This document shows, one piece after another, positions 1-5,192 of a DNA stretch of 5,563 nt (position 1 is its first letter; the number at the start of each line of letters is the position of its first letter). The DNA lies in contig CAKVNP010000171.1 of the NCBI GenBank assembly GCA_934777095.1, positions 1 to 5,563 of the forward strand, written 5' to 3'. Source of the DNA: an uncultured Clostridium sp. (GTDB lineage Bacteria; Bacillota; Clostridia; Clostridiales; Clostridiaceae). The position numbers and the translations under genes are program-made. The notes below the pieces were generated by a model, which searched no databases, was not told the DNA's origin, and saw only the letters and a list, made by a program, of their open reading frames with translations.

Positions 1-569
1 GCATTATAATCAGCAGCAAGCTCTTCTTCTGATAGACCTGATGCTTCCTTATCTTCCTTAGACTTTTTCTTAAAATCATTTAATCTCTTTTCAGCATCAT
101 TTACCGCATTCAATAATTCTTGAATATTTTTATCTATCTCTGATGCTGCTATATTATAATCCTCTTGTGCTCTAGCAACTAATTTTTGTTTATCTGATAT
201 CTGCTTGCTTAATTCTTCAATTTGTTTATTTATCGTATCTAAATCTAGTTCAACTAATACATCACCAGTTTTAACTAAAGAGCCAACACCAACATTTACG
301 TAATTTACTTTCATATTAGGTAAAGTAGATATACTTATATCTCTTTTTTGAATAACACTTCCTTGTGGTGAAATATCATGATTTATAGTCATCTGCTTAG
401 ATCTATCTGTTCTTATTATAGGTATTGTCAAAGTATCTGCAAATCTTGATAAAAGCGTACATAAAATCATTAAAGCTAAAAAATATCCTAATGCTTTTAT
501 TGATTTTTGCTGTAGAGTCTTATCTTTATTATCTTTTACTTCAAAATTAATTATCTTTTTTATATTCAT
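1..569 (-). CDS. HlyD/MacA-like membrane-fusion adaptor protein, 3' end cut by window edge
   Basis: The first 189 codons are present; the C-terminus lies beyond the left edge. Residues about 1-23 are cytoplasmic and charged, and 24-42 form one hydrophobic membrane anchor (ALGYFLALMILCTLL). Residues about 80-113 look like the first half of a split lipoyl (barrel-sandwich) domain, with VNVGVGSLVKTGDVLVELD as its core. Residues about 114-180 are a Glu/Lys/Gln-rich heptad-like helix, as in the coiled-coil hairpin that follows that half-domain in HlyD, MacA and YknX proteins. Such adaptors join an inner-membrane transporter to outer components or, in Gram-positives, assist an ABC exporter. The ATG is supported by AAGGAG about 7 bases upstream, which overlaps the end of the preceding permease gene; only four bases separate the two genes, so they are probably translationally coupled. 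A downstream MacB-like exporter is a guess. The family call is good; the substrate is unknown. Confidence 0.8.
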   Translation of the reverse strand, partial: MNIKKIINFEVKDNKDKTLQQKSIKALGYFLALMILCTLLSRFADTLTIPIIRTDRSKQMTINHDISPQGSVIQKRDISISTLPNMKVNYVNVGVGSLVKTGDVLVELDLDTINKQIEELSKQISDKQKLVARAQEDYNIAASEIDKNIQELLNAVNDAEKRLNDFKKKSKEDKEASGLSEEELAADYN

Positions 570-573
570 CTTA

Positions 574-1273
574 CTACTCCTTTACTGCCGAAGCTGCTAT
601 TCCTTGTTCTAAGTAACTTTCACCTGCAAAAAATACTAGCAGTGCTGTTATTAATGTAATTACTGAAGCTGAAAATGCCATTTCAGAATTTTCTAATCCT
701 ATATTAGGCAGATATAAAGACAATGGCCATTTTGACTTATCTTTAATAAATGTAAGCGGCTGTTCTATAAGGTTCCAATATTCTAAAAATCCTAAAATCA
801 TTGCAGACATTATTCCTGGAAGACCTAAAGGAACTCCTATTTTGATAAAAATCTTAAATTCACCTGCTCCGTCAATCCTAGCTGATTCAATAATACTTTC
901 AGGTATATTACAGAAAAATCTATACATGATAAACACAGGGAAGGTAGAAAATATTGCAGGCATAATAAGGCTCAGCCTAGTATTTATTAAATGCATGGCA
1001 TCTAATACCAAATAGCTTGATAGCATTTACTGAATTCCAAAACATTACAAAAAACTTCGGCGTATCTAATAACAATTCAACATATGCATGTAAGGTTGGA
1101 TATGAAGGCATTAAATTCCATGTAGCAAATCCTTTGCTATTCCCTAAAACAGGTCCAAGGTACTCTGTTAATTCACCTTGTCCCATTAACGAACCGCCAA
1201 TTAAAAAAATTATTGGCAGGCACATAATAATTGCTATGATAAATAAAACGATATTAATTATTTTCTTTTTCAT
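574..1273 (-). pseudogene. MalG/UgpE-type carbohydrate ABC transporter permease, broken by internal deletion and frameshift
   Basis: Two reading frames carry the two ends of one CUT1 permease. The N-terminal part (ATG at 1273, preceded by GAGGTG) gives a first membrane helix at residues about 5-27 and a family-like stretch ending FFVMFWNSV at residue 82. It then slips into 16 unrelated residues and stops at 977. The C-terminal part is read in another frame from 1026 to the TAG at 574. It carries YLVLDAMHLINTRLSLIMP, the EAA loop (ESARIDGAGEFKIF...LP, fragment residues 47-70) that contacts the ATPase, and the last membrane helices. Together they give about 232 residues against roughly 275-285 in the family. 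The missing 45-50 residues would cover the second membrane helix and part of the third. The C-terminal fragment's first ATG has no Shine-Dalgarno sequence, so separate translation is unlikely. The gene sits between the partner permease (9-base gap) and the adaptor gene (4-base gap). It may be a true pseudogene or a sequence/assembly error. Confidence 0.88.
1024..1030 (-). other. Deletion/frameshift junction inside the permease pseudogene
   Basis: On the minus strand the last family-like codon of the N-terminal frame is GTA (Val82, 1030-1028). One base (1027) follows, and the downstream frame begins at ATG (1026-1024), which in intact relatives would probably be the Met in a QVTM-like segment. 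Both sides read smoothly as the same permease family. The lesion is therefore a loss of about 130-150 bases whose net length is not a multiple of three, rather than a simple one-base slip. The exact ends cannot be fixed without an intact homologue. Confidence 0.75.
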
Positions 1274-1282
1274 CCTGCACCT

Positions 1283-2239
1283 CTAATCCTCTTGTTTTTC
1301 CCATGTTCTTTGTAAAAGAACTATCAGTAGGAATATTACTATTGACATCACTACTGAAGCTGCCGACATCTTTTCAAAAGATAAATCTCTAAACCAGTTA
1401 TTAAATAAATGTTGTAATAAATACATACTTTCATGAGGATAATCTCCTGCAACAAGATATGCTTCTCTAAATACTTTAAATGAATTTAATAACGACAACA
1501 CAGTAACTGTATATAAAGTCGGTTTTATACTTGGTATAGTTATTTTAGTAAAGCACTGCCATTCACTTGCACCATCAACCTTTGCAGCTTCATAAATATT
1601 AGGCGATACACTGTTAAGTCCGGCAAACCACAGAATAACGTTATAACCAAGGTTCTTCCAGATATAACTAAACACTAAAATTCCAAAGGCATATTTAGTA
1701 TTCATCCAATCTAACGGCTGACCTCCTAATTTATCTATAAAACTACTTAGCATTCCTTGTTCGTTAAACATAATTTTCCAAATAAGAACTATTGATGCTA
1801 TTGGCACTGCCATTGGTAATAAAAATATCTTTTTTAGTATATGTGAATTATTTACAAACCTTTGCAGCAGTACTGCAATAGCTAATGATATTCCCAATAA
1901 TAAAGGTATACATATAAGCACAAATCTTGCGGTATTTTTAGCCGCCAATTTAAATGCACTATTAGAAAACACCATTAAATAATTATCTATGCCCACAAAC
2001 TCTCTTGATATGGCACTTTGAAATGATCTTATCACTACGTCTATAAATGGAATTAAAATAAAAATAGAAACCCCTATTAAGCTTGGCAGAATAAATAAGA
2101 TTCCTATTTTACTTTCTTTACTAAGCTTAACTTTTTTATCTTTTTCTTTCTTTTTCTTGGGCCTATGCTTTTTAATACTTTTTTTATTACTATCTATTTC
2201 TTTTTCATTTATTACATCTTTATTTACCGTAGTATTCAA
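1283..2239 (-). CDS. MalF/UgpA-type carbohydrate ABC transporter permease
   Basis: This 318-residue integral membrane protein is the first of the two channel subunits of a CUT1-type sugar importer. Residues 1-44 are an unusually basic cytoplasmic tail with KKHRPKKKKEKDKK. Membrane helices are visible at about 46-70 (ILFILPSLIGVSIFILIPF), 103-126, 138-157, 184-206, 242-255 and 292-311. The MalF-like phrase PSLIGVSIFILIPF, the RSF...FVGIDNY segment and the EAA loop at 217-240 (EAAKVDGASEWQCFTKITIP) are diagnostic; the EAA loop docks on the ATPase. Length is normal for the family. The start is TTG: no in-frame ATG or GTG lies between it and an upstream stop, and a very strong GGAGGAGG site precedes it. 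The gene lies downstream of the binding lipoprotein and 9 bases before the second permease, so the three form one transport unit. The substrate cannot be told from the sequence; oligosaccharide or glycoside is the family norm. Confidence 0.92.
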   Translation of the reverse strand: MNTTVNKDVINEKEIDSNKKSIKKHRPKKKKEKDKKVKLSKESKIGILFILPSLIGVSIFILIPFIDVVIRSFQSAISREFVGIDNYLMVFSNSAFKLAAKNTARFVLICIPLLLGISLAIAVLLQRFVNNSHILKKIFLLPMAVPIASIVLIWKIMFNEQGMLSSFIDKLGGQPLDWMNTKYAFGILVFSYIWKNLGYNVILWFAGLNSVSPNIYEAAKVDGASEWQCFTKITIPSIKPTLYTVTVLSLLNSFKVFREAYLVAGDYPHESMYLLQHLFNNWFRDLSFEKMSAASVVMSIVIFLLIVLLQRTWEKQED

Positions 2240-2243
2240 GAAT

Positions 2244-2254
2244 CCCCCTCCTCC
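2244..2254 (-). promoter_or_regulatory. Shine-Dalgarno sequence that decides the TTG start of the MalF-like gene
   Basis: The minus strand reads GGAGGAGGGGG and then ATTC before TTG at 2239. The second of the two overlapping GGAGG cores ends 7 bases before the TTG, which is ideal spacing. An ATG at 2256 overlaps this site but opens only six codons and stops at TGA overlapping the TTG, so it is not the gene start. Confidence 0.8.
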
Positions 2255-2324
2255 ATTCTTTTTATCTCATTAGCTTATAAGTAAATCTCTAATTCACTTC
2301 TAAGCTTTTTATTTATATATAATA

Positions 2325-2456
2325 AATGATGAATTATGAATGCAAAATGATGAATTAAGGTTGAAATCCCATTTGGTATTTCAAAAAAATATGTTTAAAA
2401 AAACTCCTACGGAGTTCCCTCCTTAATTCATAATCCATAATTCATAATTCATCATT
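2325..2456. repeat. 132-base palindromic element with heptad-repeat arms (MITE-like)
   Basis: The ends are a perfect 17-base inverted repeat (AATGATGAATTATGAAT at 2325-2341, complement at 2440-2456). Inside, an 11-base inverted repeat joins 2350-2360 to 2421-2431. Read as seven-base units, the left arm is GATGAAT, TATGAAT, GCAAAAT, GATGAAT, TAAGG. The right arm, complemented, is GATGAAT, TATGAAT, TATGGAT, TATGAAT, TAAGG, so the two arms can pair over about 36 positions with a few mismatches. The centre holds two more hairpins: TTGAAAT/ATTTCAA at 2361-2367/2378-2384, and AACTCC/GGAGTT at 2402-2407/2411-2416. No open reading frame of note lies inside and no clear target-site duplication is seen. 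It lies in the gap between the lipoprotein and permease genes. I recall ATTCATA-type intergenic repeats in clostridia, but the copy number in this genome is unknown. Confidence 0.75.
2397..2419 (-). terminator. Terminator-like hairpin between the lipoprotein and permease genes
   Basis: On the minus strand AACTCC, loop GTA and GGAGTT form a six-base-pair stem, extendable by G-U pairs from the preceding GGG, followed by a run of T's (five beyond the stem). The stem is short, so it may work as a partial terminator. Partial termination would make more lipoprotein than permease, a known need of binding-protein-dependent importers. It lies at the centre of the palindromic repeat. No convincing new promoter is seen between it and the permease gene. 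Confidence 0.5.
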
Positions 2457-2465
2457 ATCCTTTTA

Positions 2466-4922
2466 CTATTCTGATAAATATAAATTTACTTGATCTAATA
2501 CATTTTGAACTGCTTGATCTACTGATACTTCTCCATTTTCGTATGCTTCAAATTGTTTAGTTATTACTCTTAAAATCTGAGTATCAGCTACACTTGGATT
2601 TTTTACTGTAGAAATTATTTCTTTAACCTGTTCAAAATATTCTTTTGTAGGCCAGTACATATCTATATAGAACTCTGTACCATCTTCTAAAGTAGTTCCC
2701 ATTCCACCAATGGACTGTCCTTCTTTATATCCTTCTTCTTCTGCATAAGGATATACTGATAATTTATCAAAGGCATCTATATTTACTGGGAATCCTGAAT
2801 ATCTATCAACTGATTGACTTTCCACACTAAATAAATATTTAACAAAATCTGCTGCTATTTCTTTTTCATTGCTCTTAGAAGATATACCTACTAAACCAGA
2901 TGGAACAAATACATCAGACACTTGTCCCTTTACAACACTATATTCAATTTCCTTTTTCTTATTTACTGAATATAATTCCTGTAAGTCATACATTCCTGAT
3001 AAATTGCCTATAGCTAATTTGCTTCCATTACCAGCTGCTACACTCATAACATCTAGATAGTAATTTACATAATATGAGCTCATATCCATATCTTCTTCTG
3101 TTAGTTCTTCCTCTTTTTCTGAGAAATAACTCTTCATATCATTTACATATGATTCATATTTATTTTGATCAAATGTAGATTTAATAATATCATATTGCTT
3201 TTTAGCTTCTTCATAGAAAGTTTTTAAATTTTCTTCATTAATAGTTCCATCTTCATTAAACCAGGCATTTCCATTAGCATTATACATTAAAGCTGCATAT
3301 TGCTGTGGCATAATTATATCTAAAATCTGTCCGGGATTATCTTTACTAATCTTTTCAATCATTGAAGTAAAGCCTTTTAAATCTGAGAATGATTCAATAG
3401 TTCCTTTTTGTCCAACAATTGTAGGTATTTGAATATTCATTGGCATAGCATAAATCTTACCATCTTTACTATAAGCATCTACAATATTAGTGAAAAGCTT
3501 ATTATCTTTAGTATACTCAGCTAGTCCATCACTCATATCTGCTAAAAGACCTTTTGTAATATAATTGTCTACATCCATTCCATCTAATAAAATTATATCT
3601 GGTCCATTCCCTGCCATAATTTCAGTATTTAATGTTCTTAAAGCATCTGCTTCTGTTACTGCATCATCGCCAGTCAAGCCTGTTTCAGTTCTAATATATA
3701 CATCTGGATGACTCTTTTGATATAACACAATAGATTGCTTTATATCATAGTTTTCATATAATGAGTATACTACTAATTCATTATCTGGTACCTTTGGAGT
3801 ATCTGCTGAATAATAATAATTTATAACTTTAGAATTAGATTTATCTGAACCATGAGAATCATAAACTGCTAAGAATTTATTATCTGCTTTTTCTTGAATA
3901 TACCTAATTCCCATATTATTATCTCCAAAAGAAGATAAAGATCCATCTATCAACTGTTCTGTTTTATCCTTTTTTAAATCGTATTTATATAAACCATTAG
4001 TATTATAGTAGTACAATGTATTCTCATCTTTGCCTGCAAAATATGATGTATTATAGTAATCATAACTACCATTTTCATCATTCATCCCTAGAGCTTCTTC
4101 TAACCCTTTTAAGTTACCCTTTTCACTTCCTGATGATAAATCATATTCTTTAATTGACTCATAAGTTGCAATAATTAATGAATCTCCTAATACAGCAAAA
4201 GTATTTAAGTCTCCTTCTCCATTAGAGAATGTATTCTTAACTTGTCCTGTAGTAGAATCAACTTGCACTACATCTGCATAATTATATAAAAGTAATAAAT
4301 CCCCATTATCAGCAAAAACAGCTTGTCCTAAACCTGCACTATATACATCTTCAGAATTTTTCACCTCATTTACTGAAGATAAATCTAACTCAGTTATATT
4401 ACCATCTTTATCTATTACAGCATGTTTTAAGCAATTTAAATAATCTAAATACTCTTTTTGATGTTCTTCTTCAGATATTTCGTATTTTTGATCTTCCTCT
4501 GTAGCTGTTTCTCCTTCTGGAACCTCTTCTACAGCTGGTTCTCCATCAAGATTTTCCTCTTCTTGATTCATTTCATAAAAACAGTATTCAATAAACATTC
4601 TGCCATCCTTTGAGATTGCAGACTGATTAATTGATAATTCCTTCCCTGCTTCTTCAGGTAATTTTATTTCTTTTTCTTCCCAAGTCTTTCCCCCATCTGC
4701 TGAAGAAAGTACTAACAAATCTGATTCCTGTCCATACCCTGTCATAAGTACAGTTTCATCATCTAAAACCTTCATAGATGTAATCCACTGAACATTTTCA
4801 GGAACAGTATATTCTTCCTCTAAATATCTTCCCATTTCAGTATTTTTACTTCCACCTGAACATGAAATAAGTGATAAAGTAAAAATTATTCCTAAAAATA
4901 ATACCGCTAGTCTTTTTTTCAT
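2466..4922 (-). CDS. Solute-binding lipoprotein with N-terminal beta-propeller-like domain (CUT1 family)
   Basis: This 818-residue surface lipoprotein should capture the substrate for the neighbouring permeases. Residues 1-20 are a signal peptide ending in the lipobox LISC, with Cys21 as the lipidated residue. Residues about 45-375 look like a beta-propeller: an Asp-box (S74-x-D-G-G-K-T-W81) followed by repeated short strands around turns such as FADNGDLLLLYN, VLGDSLIIAT, ENTLYYYNTNGLYKYDL and NKFLAVYD. A very acidic, probably disordered insert lies at 118-158. Residues about 381-818 are a full bacterial solute-binding domain (SBP_bac_1 type), shown by LVVYSLYENYDIKQSI near its start, LNTEIMAGNGPDIILLDG (431-448), KDGKIYAMPMNI (486-497) and the helical C-terminus. 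Ordinary members are about 420-440 residues, so the front half is an addition. The ATG has GAGGTG five bases upstream; TAG-TAA tandem stops end the gene. It heads the leftward cluster. The propeller's ligand and role are unknown, and its blade count was not determined. Confidence 0.88.
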   Translation of the reverse strand: MKKRLAVLFLGIIFTLSLISCSGGSKNTEMGRYLEEEYTVPENVQWITSMKVLDDETVLMTGYGQESDLLVLSSADGGKTWEEKEIKLPEEAGKELSINQSAISKDGRMFIEYCFYEMNQEEENLDGEPAVEEVPEGETATEEDQKYEISEEEHQKEYLDYLNCLKHAVIDKDGNITELDLSSVNEVKNSEDVYSAGLGQAVFADNGDLLLLYNYADVVQVDSTTGQVKNTFSNGEGDLNTFAVLGDSLIIATYESIKEYDLSSGSEKGNLKGLEEALGMNDENGSYDYYNTSYFAGKDENTLYYYNTNGLYKYDLKKDKTEQLIDGSLSSFGDNNMGIRYIQEKADNKFLAVYDSHGSDKSNSKVINYYYSADTPKVPDNELVVYSLYENYDIKQSIVLYQKSHPDVYIRTETGLTGDDAVTEADALRTLNTEIMAGNGPDIILLDGMDVDNYITKGLLADMSDGLAEYTKDNKLFTNIVDAYSKDGKIYAMPMNIQIPTIVGQKGTIESFSDLKGFTSMIEKISKDNPGQILDIIMPQQYAALMYNANGNAWFNEDGTINEENLKTFYEEAKKQYDIIKSTFDQNKYESYVNDMKSYFSEKEEELTEEDMDMSSYYVNYYLDVMSVAAGNGSKLAIGNLSGMYDLQELYSVNKKKEIEYSVVKGQVSDVFVPSGLVGISSKSNEKEIAADFVKYLFSVESQSVDRYSGFPVNIDAFDKLSVYPYAEEEGYKEGQSIGGMGTTLEDGTEFYIDMYWPTKEYFEQVKEIISTVKNPSVADTQILRVITKQFEAYENGEVSVDQAVQNVLDQVNLYLSE

Positions 4923-4951
4923 TTACTCACCTCATAAATAATAATAAGTAA

Positions 4952-4981
4952 ATTCTACCATACATCTTACATACTTTTCAC
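4952..4981 (-). promoter_or_regulatory. Predicted sigma-A promoter for the leftward lipoprotein-transporter cluster
   Basis: On the minus strand GTGAAA (4981-4976) and TAGAAT (4957-4952) are 18 bases apart. The -10 box has one mismatch and the -35 box two. A- and T-tracts directly upstream could serve as an UP element. Initiation would fall near 4945, giving a leader of about 20 bases before the lipoprotein ATG. An imperfect direct repeat (ATGTAAG, ATGTATG) lies in the spacer, but too little is seen to call an operator. Confidence 0.5.
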
Positions 4982-5036
4982 ATTTTTTTAAAATTTAAGA
5001 TTTTTTTAATTTTTTTATGCTATTTCAAAAAAAATA
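4982..5036. other. A/T-tract spacer between divergent promoters
   Basis: The DNA between the two -35 boxes holds almost only A and T, with runs at 4983-4989, 4990-4996, 5001-5007, 5010-5016 and 5027-5034. Their centres are mostly 8-10 bases apart, close to the helical repeat, as in intrinsically bent DNA. The A8 run lies directly upstream of the rightward -35 box, where an UP element would be. No gene is present. Confidence 0.4.
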
Positions 5037-5065
5037 TTGTCCTTTTTCAATTTATCTTATATAAT
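5037..5065 (+). promoter_or_regulatory. Predicted sigma-A promoter of the riboswitch-oxidoreductase transcript
   Basis: TTGTCC (5037-5042), a 17-base spacer and a perfect TATAAT (5060-5065) form a good housekeeping promoter, with an A8 run just upstream. The expected start near 5072 gives a leader of about 120 bases that contains the whole riboswitch aptamer. Confidence 0.75.
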
Positions 5066-5106
5066 CTTTTTGTACGAATTATATTTTTATTTTTTAATTT
5101 ATTATT

Positions 5107-5177
5107 CGCTTATATAAATCTAATAATATGGTTTAGATGTCTCTACTCAGTTACCGTAAATAGCTGTACTATAAGCG
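5107..5177 (+). promoter_or_regulatory. Purine riboswitch aptamer, guanine type
   Basis: The conserved three-way junction is complete. P1 is a perfect eight-base-pair stem (CGCTTATA 5107-5114 with TATAAGCG 5170-5177). P2 is 5118-5124 with 5132-5138, closing loop L2 AATATGG; P3 is 5147-5153 with 5161-5167, closing loop L3 CCGTAAA. L2 and L3 are the standard kissing loops. Joining strand J2/3 is GTCTCTAC (5139-5146), keeping the conserved U47, U51 and A52 equivalents in B. subtilis xpt numbering. The specificity base, equivalent to position 74, is C5169, which pairs with guanine or hypoxanthine; adenine riboswitches have U. Small departures are C for U at the solvent-facing position 48 and a U-U at the base of P3. 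No terminator fits between P1 and the ATG at 5193, and the Shine-Dalgarno GGAGG (5182-5186) starts five bases after P1, so control is probably at translation initiation. Guanine aptamers usually lower expression when bound; the direction here is inferred. Confidence 0.92.
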
Positions 5178-5192
5178 CCTTGGAGGATTATT

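Noticed and set aside
574..1026. C-terminal permease fragment as an independent small gene
   Set aside because: The minus strand before its first ATG has no Shine-Dalgarno sequence, and the fragment begins in the middle of a family-conserved region, so it is the tail of a broken gene.
1017..1286. Rightward open frame of 89 codons
   Set aside because: It lies antisense to the permease pseudogene, has no good ribosome binding site and gives a protein without family character; the minus strand encodes clear permease sequence.
2236..2256. ATG at 2256 as the MalF-like start or a leader peptide
   Set aside because: It overlaps the Shine-Dalgarno sequence and opens only six codons ending in TGA, out of frame with the permease.
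2257..2324. Separate promoter for the permease genes
   Set aside because: TATAAG-like boxes occur on the minus strand, but no acceptable -35 box stands at 16-18 bases; such matches are expected by chance in A+T-rich DNA.
2421..2460. Heptad repeats as a CRISPR or iteron array
   Set aside because: Units are seven bases with no spacers and are mirrored in the other arm of a palindrome; there are no cas genes or replication genes nearby.
2869..3060. Rightward open frame of 63 codons
   Set aside because: It lies entirely antisense to the solute-binding domain, with no supporting start signals.
4958..4972. Direct repeat ATGTAAG/ATGTATG as a response-regulator site
   Set aside because: The match is short and imperfect within A+T-rich DNA, and no regulator gene is in view.
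5107..5177. Adenine-responsive riboswitch
   Set aside because: The specificity base (5169) is C, not U, which marks guanine or hypoxanthine recognition.
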